Shown one piece after another: positions 1-6,606 of a DNA stretch of 37,663 bases. The stretch covers positions 1 to 37,663 of the forward strand of contig JAUVYN010000029.1 in NCBI GenBank assembly GCA_030603065.1, given 5' to 3'. The position numbers and the translations under genes were made by a program. The notes beneath the pieces were generated by a model that worked only from the letters and a program-made list of their open reading frames with translations, did no database searches and had not been told where the DNA came from. This DNA comes from Pseudomonas sp. Its GTDB lineage: Bacteria; Pseudomonadota; Gammaproteobacteria; Pseudomonadales; Pseudomonadaceae. Every line of letters starts with the position of its first letter. Within the stretch, counting starts at the first letter, position 1.

Positions 1-76
1 TCCACCACCACCATCCGAGTTTTTTCTCAAGCCTGTCGTGCCCAGGGAGGGCGTGAATTGCACGAAACACGACTGA
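1..76 (+). CDS. Possible C-terminal end of an upstream gene
   Basis: A reading frame entering from the left edge (first full codon at base 2) stays open to a TGA at 74-76 and would end in ...FFLKPVVPREGVNCTKHD. It overlaps the start of the acetyltransferase gene by about 19 bases, a common arrangement for coupled genes. Only 24 codons are visible, so neither family nor reality can be judged. The alternative is that the acetyltransferase frame, also open to the window edge, simply starts further left. Confidence 0.25.
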   Translation, partial: PPPPSEFFLKPVVPREGVNCTKHD

Positions 77-534
77 CGTTGCGTAAGGCCAAGGCCGCAG
101 ACGCCGGGGATATTTCCGCCTGCGTGCGCCGCGCGTATGAACGATTCGAACGCCGCCTGGGCTGCTCCCCTGCACCCATGCTGCAGGATTACCGCCGCGT
201 AATCGCCTCGGCACTGGTCTGGGTGGCGGTCGTCGGTGATCGTGTACTCGGCGTGCTGGTGCTGTCGCACCGCTCTCGTGGAATGCTGCTGGAAAATGTT
301 GCAGTAGACCCGCAGGCACAAGGGCAAGGGGTAGGCAAGCAGTTGTTGCTACTGGCGGAGCGTCTGGCGAGGGAGGCCGGCTATCAGTTTCTGGATCTGT
401 ATACCAATGTTCTGATGGTCGAGAACCGCGTTCTCTATGGGCGCTTCGGTTACCGAGAATACGACACCCGACAGGAAGATGGTTTCACTCGCGTATACAT
501 GCGCAAGGCGCTCACCGCCTCGCCCCAGGCCTGA
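58..534 (+). CDS. GNAT family N-acetyltransferase
   Basis: A 158-residue cytoplasmic protein with the GNAT fold, expected to transfer an acetyl group from acetyl-CoA to an amine. The acetyl-CoA-binding motif is visible as VAVDPQAQGQGVGKQLL near residues 82-98 (Q-x-x-G-x-G signature). It is followed by the usual helix and an NRVLYGRFGY segment near residues 122-131, typical of motif B where the substrate chain exits. The start is taken as TTG at 58 because an AGGGAGG ribosome site lies at 44-50, 7 bases upstream; no ATG is available there. The frame is open further upstream, so a longer protein cannot be excluded. The gene converges on the TetR gene with only 6 bases between the stops. The substrate is unknown; GNAT sequences rarely reveal it. 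Confidence 0.85.
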   Translation: MHETRLTLRKAKAADAGDISACVRRAYERFERRLGCSPAPMLQDYRRVIASALVWVAVVGDRVLGVLVLSHRSRGMLLENVAVDPQAQGQGVGKQLLLLAERLAREAGYQFLDLYTNVLMVENRVLYGRFGYREYDTRQEDGFTRVYMRKALTASPQA

Positions 535-540
535 TCTCGC

Positions 541-1170
541 TCAGTCGAGCATATTGCGGCACAGTATTTCCATCTGCTCCGCCCAACTGGCCAAAGCGGC
601 CTCGTCCAAATGTATGAGCATCGCGTAGCGCCTGCCGCCCCATACCGCCAGATGCAAAGCATCGACGGTTGCTGGCGCGACGGGACGAGGTAAGTCAGTG
701 CAGGCGGCGAACAGGCGATGCCACATTTGCCTGAGTTCTTCATGGGCGCGCTGCTGATGTTTGTGCTCGGCAATACTGGGCTCCAGCTCGAGCAATTTCG
801 GGTGAAACCAGGGCATGCCCTGGCGCTCGACACCGCATAATCGCTGTAGCATCCGATGCAGGCGGTCTTCCCATGCGAGGTCAGGCGGTTCGATCGCCGC
901 TTCGTTGACTCGCAGGATGAGCTGTTCGATGCAGTAGCGGACGTAGCCCGATTGCAGTGCAAGCTTGCTGGGAAAATACTCGTAGAGAGTTCCCACTGCC
1001 ACGCCGGCCTCGAGCGCGACGGCTCGAGTCGTCGCGCGCTCCCAGCCATCGCGTTGCCAAATCCGAACAAAAGCATCGAACAGCGCCTGCACGGTGGCTG
1101 TCGCCCGTGACTGCGAGGGTCGTTTCAGTGGTTTGGCCCGGGCTTCCGGCGGCGTGGAGCGTTGGCTCAC
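541..1170 (-). CDS. TetR/AcrR family transcriptional regulator
   Basis: A 209-residue one-component repressor. The N-terminal helix-turn-helix lies at about residues 24-70, with TTRAVALEAGVAVGTLYEYF followed by PSK, the standard TetR recognition region. The C-terminal two thirds is the variable ligand-binding and dimerisation domain. The frame extends upstream to 1296, but that would overlap the divergent DUF2855 gene. GTG at 1170 is preferred because a G-rich ribosome site lies at about 1182-1188 and the HTH then has a normal 20-residue lead. The gene is transcribed away from the DUF2855/GST pair, with about 78 bases between starts. By the usual logic of TetR pairs it probably represses itself and those genes. 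The inducer is unknown, and I saw no clear operator palindrome in the short intergenic region. Confidence 0.85.
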   Translation of the reverse strand: MSQRSTPPEARAKPLKRPSQSRATATVQALFDAFVRIWQRDGWERATTRAVALEAGVAVGTLYEYFPSKLALQSGYVRYCIEQLILRVNEAAIEPPDLAWEDRLHRMLQRLCGVERQGMPWFHPKLLELEPSIAEHKHQQRAHEELRQMWHRLFAACTDLPRPVAPATVDALHLAVWGGRRYAMLIHLDEAALASWAEQMEILCRNMLD

Positions 1171-1248
1171 CGGGAACCGAACCCCCCGGCGAATAGGCTG
1201 AGGTAAAGTCGTTGCACCACTTGGCTCCTTTGACAGGACGGATCGACG

Positions 1249-2355
1249 ATGACTGAAATCACTCAGCTGCAGAGCGACAAGTCCGCGCTGCACCATACGC
1301 GAATCCTAACCACTGAACAGGCCGAACTGAAGCCCGGCCAGGCGCTCATGCGGATCACGGATCTGGCACTGACGACCAACAATATCACCTACGCTGCCTT
1401 CGGCGACACGCCGCATCTGCGTTACTGGAACTTCTTCCCAACTGGGGAAGTGGGCTGGGGCCACATGCCGGCTTGGGGCTTTGCCGAAGTGGTCGAATCA
1501 ACGGTGGAAGGCGTCGAGCCTGGCGAGCGCTTTTACGGCTATTGGCCGATCGCCACGCATCTGGTTGTCGAGCCGGTGCGGGTCGGTGAGCGAGGCTTCT
1601 ACGACGGTGCCGAGCACCGCCTGGATCTGACCTCGGCCTACAATCACTATCAGCGCACCCGCACAGACGCGGCCTATCGTGAAGAATACGAGCCCTATCA
1701 GGCGCTGTTGCGGCCGCTGTTCATCACCTCCTTCATGCTGGCGGATTTCCTCGAAGACAACGATTTCTTCGGCGCCCGGCAGATCGTGGTTTCCAGTGCC
1801 TCCAGCAAGACCGCCTATGGCACCGCATTCTGTCTGGAAGGGCGTGATGACGTGCGGCTGGTAGGCTGGACCTCGAATGGCAACCGCAACTTCGTCGAAT
1901 CTCTTGGATGCTACGCGCAAACCATTTCCTACGACGAACTCGATACACTGGACGCCAGCATCCCGACCCTATATGTCGACTTTGCCGGGAATGACGGCCT
2001 GCGCACGAGAATTCACAACCACTTCCATGACACGCTCGTATACGACTGCTACGCCGGTTCTGCGCAGTCGCAGGATCACCTGGACAATGCCGACCAGTCG
2101 CTCCCGGGCCCCAGCCCACAGCCGTACTTCGCGCCGTACCAGATCAAGAAGCGCAACGCAGACTGGGGGCCTCTGGAAGTGACACGCAGGTTCAATGAGG
2201 CGCAGCTGGCCTTCATTGGCCGGGTGAGCGATGCCGAGCAGCCGTGGCTGAAGGTGTCGAGGCACGAAGGATTCGAGGCGGCCCAGACGCTGGTGGCCGA
2301 ACTCTGCGAAGGCCGTGTCGACCCGCTGGAAGGGCACATGCTGAAACTCGCCTGA
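1249..2355 (+). CDS. DUF2855 family protein (quinone oxidoreductase-like)
   Basis: A 368-residue cytoplasmic protein recognised as DUF2855. These proteins resemble the zinc-free medium-chain dehydrogenase/quinone oxidoreductase fold but have no firmly established reaction. Family-typical stretches include the N-terminal LKPGQALMRITDLALTTNNI, the aromatic-rich GDTPHLRYWNFFP and the Rossmann-like segment RQIVVSSASSKTAYGTAF. The start is ATG at 1249, with an AGGA element upstream. Transcribed divergently from a TetR regulator and followed after 117 bases by a GST-like gene on the same strand, it fits a repressor-controlled redox or detoxification module; that role is inferred from context only. 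Confidence 0.8.
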   Translation: MTEITQLQSDKSALHHTRILTTEQAELKPGQALMRITDLALTTNNITYAAFGDTPHLRYWNFFPTGEVGWGHMPAWGFAEVVESTVEGVEPGERFYGYWPIATHLVVEPVRVGERGFYDGAEHRLDLTSAYNHYQRTRTDAAYREEYEPYQALLRPLFITSFMLADFLEDNDFFGARQIVVSSASSKTAYGTAFCLEGRDDVRLVGWTSNGNRNFVESLGCYAQTISYDELDTLDASIPTLYVDFAGNDGLRTRIHNHFHDTLVYDCYAGSAQSQDHLDNADQSLPGPSPQPYFAPYQIKKRNADWGPLEVTRRFNEAQLAFIGRVSDAEQPWLKVSRHEGFEAAQTLVAELCEGRVDPLEGHMLKLA

Positions 2356-2472
2356 CATCATCTGGCCCGTCGAGATCGACCCGCATTATGCTCCATTCAT
2401 GCGGGTCATAGGCTTGCCGGACGGCGCGAACTTGCCTAAGTTGGGCGGTCACTGAATCCGGAGCGCGATCCG

Positions 2473-3606
2473 ATGGACACTGTTCAGCCTTATATCCTTT
2501 ATGGCGTCCCTCACTCCCTTTATACCGGTAAGGTGCGCTGCTATCTGCGCAACCAGCGTATTGACTATGTCGAACGCCCAACCTCGCATCCTGACTTTGC
2601 GATGCACGTCGTGCCGCATATCGGGCGAAGCATCATTCCGGTGCTGCAGACGCCCGAAGGCGAGCTGATTCAGGACAGCATCGACATAATCGATCATTTT
2701 GAAAAGCGAGGCAGTACCTTTTCGGTTTACCCGGACACGCCGCTGCAGCGAATGGCCGCGATCATCATCGAGTACTACGGTGGTCAGGCGATGCTCAAAC
2801 AGGCCATGCACTATCGTTGGTCCTTTCTCGACGAGCAGCAGCAGTTTCTACGACACGCCTTCGCCAGCGGTTCGGGAGCCGAGATGGCAGACAGGATCAT
2901 GCAGCGCATGCAGTCCTATCTTCCGCGGCTGGGCATCCATGCATCCAGCATTGCGCCCATTGAAGCGTCTTTCATCGCGCTGCTGGACATTCTGGAGCGG
3001 CACTTCGAACAGCTCCCGTACCTGCTTGGCGGTCGTCCGTCGGTAGCAGACTACGGCCTGATCGGGCCGATGTTCGCGCACCTCGGTCGCGACCCCGTGC
3101 CCTCGGCGATCATGAAAACGCGTGCTCCCGGTGTATACCGCTGGGTAGAACGAATGACGGCACCGGGCCTGGATGTTGTGGAGTATCCCGACTGCGAGCC
3201 CTCCTTTCCCGCAGATGACCGGTTGCCACCCACCCTCGAGCCGCTCCTCAGGCACATCGCCCGGGACATCTTTCCGGAGTTGTCCGACAAGATCGCATTC
3301 ATGGACGACTGGCTCGCCCGGGTTCAGCCGGCGGATGGTGATCCGGTGACCGATAAGCCTCAGGTCAGGCAACTGGGGCTGCTCCAGACTCAGTATCATG
3401 GTGTGCCGATTGAGGTCGGAGTGGAGCCTTATCTGATGATTGTTCTACAGCGTGCCACGCCCGACGTCGGGGCCTTCGACGAGGCAACGATGAAACGAGC
3501 ATATGAAGTTTTGGCTTCGCTTGGATTGAGTGAGGCTCTGACAACTTTGAGGAGTTATAAAGTTGCTCGCGTTAATAACAGGGAAGTCTGGGTGGCTAAA
3601 GAGTGA
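2473..3606 (+). CDS. Glutathione S-transferase family protein, extended
   Basis: A 377-residue cytoplasmic protein. Residues about 7-80 form a thioredoxin-fold GST N-terminal domain (LYGVPHSLYTGKVRCYLRNQ, then IPVLQTPEGELIQDSIDIID, the cis-Pro and Ser-containing glutathione site). Residues about 100-230 form an all-helical GST C-terminal domain (PYLLGGRPSVADYGLIGPMF). The last roughly 130 residues, after DCEPSFPADDRLPPTLEPLL, are beyond the usual 200-230-residue GST and are of unknown function. Start ATG 2473 has GGAG 10 bases upstream. It follows the DUF2855 gene and is probably co-transcribed with it. Activity may be conjugation, reductive dehalogenation or isomerisation; the sequence alone does not distinguish these. 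Confidence 0.8.
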   Translation: MDTVQPYILYGVPHSLYTGKVRCYLRNQRIDYVERPTSHPDFAMHVVPHIGRSIIPVLQTPEGELIQDSIDIIDHFEKRGSTFSVYPDTPLQRMAAIIIEYYGGQAMLKQAMHYRWSFLDEQQQFLRHAFASGSGAEMADRIMQRMQSYLPRLGIHASSIAPIEASFIALLDILERHFEQLPYLLGGRPSVADYGLIGPMFAHLGRDPVPSAIMKTRAPGVYRWVERMTAPGLDVVEYPDCEPSFPADDRLPPTLEPLLRHIARDIFPELSDKIAFMDDWLARVQPADGDPVTDKPQVRQLGLLQTQYHGVPIEVGVEPYLMIVLQRATPDVGAFDEATMKRAYEVLASLGLSEALTTLRSYKVARVNNREVWVAKE

Positions 3607-3617
3607 ATGGCGGAATA

Positions 3618-3742
3618 ACCCAAAAGGGTGAGCTGTTTTATCGAACATGAAATAACTCATAAAGTCTTTTTTATATATTAATTATCAGATACTTGCTGTT
3701 TTATCACCCTAATGGGTGGGGCGTGCTTCACCCATTAGGGTG
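3618..3742. repeat. Three CCC-N4-GGG mini-palindromes in an AT-rich intergenic region
   Basis: Three short hairpin motifs of the form ACCC-N4-GGGT occur: 3618-3629 (loop AAAA), 3705-3718 (CACCC-TAAT-GGGTG) and 3729-3742 (CACCC-ATTA-GGGTG). The last two are also exact reverse complements of each other, so they can form a single 14-bp stem with a 10-base loop. An 11-base direct repeat, GCTGTTTTATC, lies at 3632-3642 and 3695-3705, next to the first and second palindromes. No T-run follows, so this is not a classical terminator. It lies between the GST-like gene and the polyester hydrolase promoter, and could be a regulator binding site or an mRNA 3' end structure. Confidence 0.6.
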
Positions 3743-3759
3743 GACTTTAAAAATCCATA

Positions 3760-3787
3760 TTGACTTGTATTTGTTTCAAAATAAAAC
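3760..3787 (+). promoter_or_regulatory. Candidate sigma-70 promoter of the polyester hydrolase gene
   Basis: TTGACT at 3760-3765 matches the -35 consensus in 5 of 6 positions. TAAAAC at 3782-3787 is a moderate -10 element after a 16-base spacer. The region is markedly AT-rich compared with the rest of the window and lies about 80 bases upstream of the start codon. The weak -10 leaves this uncertain. Confidence 0.4.
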
Positions 3788-3865
3788 TCCGAATCCGGCG
3801 GTTGGTAAGTATGTGTGCAGTGGCCATCGCCCCGATACCAATAACAATCAGTTTTCCTCGGAGTT
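3785..3865 (+). promoter_or_regulatory. Possible ribosome-site-sequestering inverted repeat in the leader
   Basis: AACTCCGA at 3785-3792 is the exact reverse complement of TCGGAGTT at 3858-3865, which contains the CGGAG ribosome site of the polyester hydrolase gene (start codon at 3869). If transcription begins upstream of 3785, the two arms could pair and hide the ribosome site. If the candidate promoter at 3760-3787 is right, transcription starts near 3793 and the first arm is not in the RNA. An 8-base match could also be chance. Confidence 0.25.
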
Positions 3866-3868
3866 ACA

Positions 3869-4774
3869 ATGAAAACAAATACCATTAACAAGGTATTGCC
3901 CCTTATCGCCGCCGGCGCGCTGCTGTTTTCCTCTGCTCTTATGGCCTCCAACCCCGCACCGACCCCGGAGCCAACCGACCCATCCAATCCGTACCAGCGT
4001 GGCCCCAATCCTTCGGTTTCCTTTGTCGAGGGGGCTGGGCCGCTCAGCGTTCGAACCAGTCGGGTTTCGGGCCTCGTCAGCGGATTCGGTGGGGGAACAA
4101 TCTACTACCCGACGGGCACCACCGGCACTATGGCTGCAATTGTCGTGATCCCGGGCTATGTGTCCAGTCAGTCATCAATCGAGTGGTGGGGCCCTCGACT
4201 TGCTTCTCACGGTTTCGTGGTCCTGACCATCGACACCAACAACAGCACCGATCAGCCTCCGTCCCGTGCTCGCCAGATCAATGCAGCGCTTGACTATCTC
4301 ATTGCCCAGAACCGCTCCAGCAGCAGCCCCGTCAACGGCATGATCGATACCGCTCGCCTGGGTGTGGTCGGCTGGTCAATGGGTGGCGGTGGTACACTTC
4401 GCGTGGCGAGTGAAGGCCGAATCAAAGCTGCCATTCCGCTGGCACCATGGGACACCACCACCTTCCCCAGCGTGAAGGCTCCGACGCTGATTTTCGCTTG
4501 CGAGAGTGACTCCATCGCACCGGTTCGCAACCATGCATCCCCGTTCTACAACCAGATCCCGACCTCTGTCGCGAAAGCATTCGTCCAACTCAACCGCGGC
4601 AACCACTACTGTGCCAATGGAGACAACTCTTTCAACGCGGACCTGAGTCGCCTGGGCGTGTCCTGGATGAAGCGTTTCCTGGACAACGATCGCCGTTACA
4701 GCCAGTTCCTGTGTGGGCCGAACCATACGTCTGATCGGGACATTTCCGAATACCGCGGGAACTGTCCTTACTAG
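3869..4774 (+). CDS. Secreted polyester (PET) hydrolase, type IIa cutinase-like
   Basis: A 301-residue alpha/beta hydrolase of the polyesterase-lipase-cutinase family, exported by a Sec signal peptide (cleavage likely after ALMA, residue 26). The nucleophile elbow GWSMGG puts Ser170 as nucleophile; Asp214 (ACESDSIAP) and His246 (GNHYC) complete the triad. Tyr97 (PGYVSS) and Met171 fit the oxyanion hole, and Trp194 the aromatic clamp. Cys211-Cys248 corresponds to the extra disulfide next to the active site seen in type II PETases such as Ideonella PETase; Cys282-Cys299 is the conserved C-terminal disulfide. Tyr247 sits where Ideonella PETase has Ser, marking type IIa, as in PE-H of Halopseudomonas aestusnigri. 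Natural substrates may be cutin-like or other polyesters. Start ATG has CGGAG 5 bases upstream. It is monocistronic, ending in a strong terminator. Confidence 0.92.
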   Translation: MKTNTINKVLPLIAAGALLFSSALMASNPAPTPEPTDPSNPYQRGPNPSVSFVEGAGPLSVRTSRVSGLVSGFGGGTIYYPTGTTGTMAAIVVIPGYVSSQSSIEWWGPRLASHGFVVLTIDTNNSTDQPPSRARQINAALDYLIAQNRSSSSPVNGMIDTARLGVVGWSMGGGGTLRVASEGRIKAAIPLAPWDTTTFPSVKAPTLIFACESDSIAPVRNHASPFYNQIPTSVAKAFVQLNRGNHYCANGDNSFNADLSRLGVSWMKRFLDNDRRYSQFLCGPNHTSDRDISEYRGNCPY

Positions 4775-4790
4775 GCTGAACCCCGTCAGT

Positions 4791-4818
4791 AAAAAACGGG
4801 CCGTCGGGCCCGTTTTTT
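4791..4818. terminator. Bidirectional intrinsic terminator
   Basis: A perfect 12-bp stem: AAAAAACGGGCC (4791-4802), loop GTCG (4803-4806), GGCCCGTTTTTT (4807-4818). The A-tract and T-tract on either side make it work in both directions, ending both the polyester hydrolase transcript and the convergent small gene at 4826-5149. Confidence 0.93.
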
Positions 4819-4825
4819 ATTCCTA

Positions 4826-5149
4826 TTACTTTCGAGTCGGGCGTACATCCAGATACTCGCGCTCGATGACCGTTTCCAGCGCACCAGCAGCTTTCACCAG
4901 TTCGTCATAGGTCTCGCGGTGATGGCGTAGCCGCTGGATTTGCTCATCGGTCGGCGGGGCGTCGGTAGAGGCCCTGGCAAGGTCGAGCAGTTCGCGCATG
5001 TACAGTGCACGGGATCGCGCAACCATGGTTATCAGAGGTCTGAGATCGTCCAGACTCAAAACCGGAATAAGCGGGTTAATGATCTCACGGTTGATTTCAC
5101 GGCGCAGTTTTTCCGCTTCGAGCAGCATTCTATTGTTGTCGATTGCCAT
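4826..5149 (-). CDS. Hypothetical helical protein, 107 residues
   Basis: No family is recognised. The protein is charged and predicted mostly alpha-helical, without signal peptide, membrane segment or cysteines. It has an N-terminal amphipathic helix (LLEAEKLRREINREI), a middle helix (LRPLITMVARSRALYMREL) and a C-terminal helix rich in Arg and His. A good AGGAAG ribosome site precedes ATG 5149, and it ends at the shared terminator, which together support a real gene. It is divergent from the phospholipase D-like gene and convergent with the polyester hydrolase gene. Function unknown. Confidence 0.7.
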   Translation of the reverse strand: MAIDNNRMLLEAEKLRREINREIINPLIPVLSLDDLRPLITMVARSRALYMRELLDLARASTDAPPTDEQIQRLRHHRETYDELVKAAGALETVIEREYLDVRPTRK

Positions 5150-5316
5150 GTCGTGCTTCCTGATAACCGAGTGGGGTAGGCAGAAACTAGTATAGCGGGG
5201 AAGGCGCGCACCTGGTCAGATCGGCTGAGCATTTCCGGTCCTGTGATTGTCTGCAGATTGGACGGCGGTCTCGCTTATCCTGGCCCGCCTGGACAGCAAA
5301 TCTAACAAGGTCGCTC

Positions 5317-6606
5317 ATGCCCAAGAGGATTTCCCTTCGCTATCTCCCCTGGCTACTGGCGTTGATCGCAGTGGCGTTGCTTGTCGGAAACATCATCGCA
5401 TTCAATGCCTTGCCACTACCAAAACGCATGTCCGACGGGCTGGAGCTGGAATATGGGGTGCGCGATCCGCAGTTTCGGCAGACGCTCCAGGTGCTGCTGC
5501 ATAACCCCATCGTCCCGGGAAACAGCGCGGAATTGCTCACTGACGGTGAGGAGATCTTTTCGGCCATGATTGAGGAGATATCCCGAGCGGAGCACACAGT
5601 TACTTTCGAAACCTATGAATTCTTCGGAGAGCGGGCGGCCGGCGCGCTGGCCGAGGCGCTAGCGCGGGCTGCCAGTCGCGGGGTCGAAGTCCGTGCCCTG
5701 ATCGATTTCATCGGCTCCACAAGGGCTGATCAGTCGAAGTTCGAGCTGATGGAAGACGCGGGTGTCAAGGTCGAGCGCTATCGCGCACCGGTATGGTACA
5801 AGCTGGATCGCATCAATTACCGAACCCACCGCAAGATCCTGGTGGTGGACGGGCAGGTGGGGTTCATTGGCGGCGCGAACATCGCCGACCCCTGGTTGCC
5901 CAGTGAAGACGGACCGGGTTACCGGGATCATCATTTCAGGCTGCGGGGGCCGATCGTTGCGGGTCTACAGGCAACCTTCGCCGAAAACTGGCTCAACGCC
6001 AGTGGTGTGCTATTGGAGGGTGCGAGGTTCTTTCCGGTGCTGGAACCGCATGGTGATCTGCAGATGCAGGTGCTCAAGAGCGCACCGCAGGAGGGCCGCA
6101 AGCGGGTGCGCGGCACGTTGCTGTACGCGCTCGCTGCGGCGCAGCGGGATTTCACAGCCTCCACGGCTTACTTCTATCCGGATGTGGCTTTTCTGGAAGC
6201 GCTCAAACTGGCGGTGGACCGGGGCGTCAGGGTGCGCATTTTGATGCCGGGCGGATCGATGGACAAGGGCTTCGTGCGACACGCATCGATCAACCGCTGG
6301 CGCGAAATTCTGGAGGCCGGAGTGGAACTGTACGAGTATCAGCCATCGATGTATCACGCCAAGCTCATATCGGTAGACGACTACTGGGGTAGTTTTGGAT
6401 CGGCCAATCTGGACAATCGCTCGTTCCGTATCAACGACGAGGCCAATGTGGCGGTATGGGACGAGTCCTTCGCAATATTCCTGCGTGAACTGGTCGAGAG
6501 TGACCTCGAACAAGCGGAACGATTCACCCTGGACGACTGGGAGAACCGTCCACTGAACAAGCGGCTAGTGGGGTGGGTAGCCGGGCTTCTGGGTGCCCAT
6601 TACTGA
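5317..6606 (+). CDS. Phospholipase D-like / cardiolipin synthase-type protein
   Basis: A 429-residue inner-membrane protein with one N-terminal membrane segment (about residues 9-30) and two PLD phosphodiesterase domains. Both catalytic HKD motifs are complete: His171-Lys173-Asp178 (HRKILVVD, followed by GGANIAD) and His347-Lys349-Asp354 (HAKLISVD, followed by GSANLDNRS). This is the layout of bacterial cardiolipin synthases, which condense phosphatidylglycerol with another phospholipid at the membrane; ClsB-like proteins are of similar length. It has one membrane anchor rather than the two hydrophobic segments of ClsA. ATG 5317 is preceded by AAGG. The 3' end overlaps the convergent RND permease gene by 7 bases. 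A phospholipase or other phosphatidyl transfer role remains possible. Confidence 0.85.
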   Translation: MPKRISLRYLPWLLALIAVALLVGNIIAFNALPLPKRMSDGLELEYGVRDPQFRQTLQVLLHNPIVPGNSAELLTDGEEIFSAMIEEISRAEHTVTFETYEFFGERAAGALAEALARAASRGVEVRALIDFIGSTRADQSKFELMEDAGVKVERYRAPVWYKLDRINYRTHRKILVVDGQVGFIGGANIADPWLPSEDGPGYRDHHFRLRGPIVAGLQATFAENWLNASGVLLEGARFFPVLEPHGDLQMQVLKSAPQEGRKRVRGTLLYALAAAQRDFTASTAYFYPDVAFLEALKLAVDRGVRVRILMPGGSMDKGFVRHASINRWREILEAGVELYEYQPSMYHAKLISVDDYWGSFGSANLDNRSFRINDEANVAVWDESFAIFLRELVESDLEQAERFTLDDWENRPLNKRLVGWVAGLLGAHY

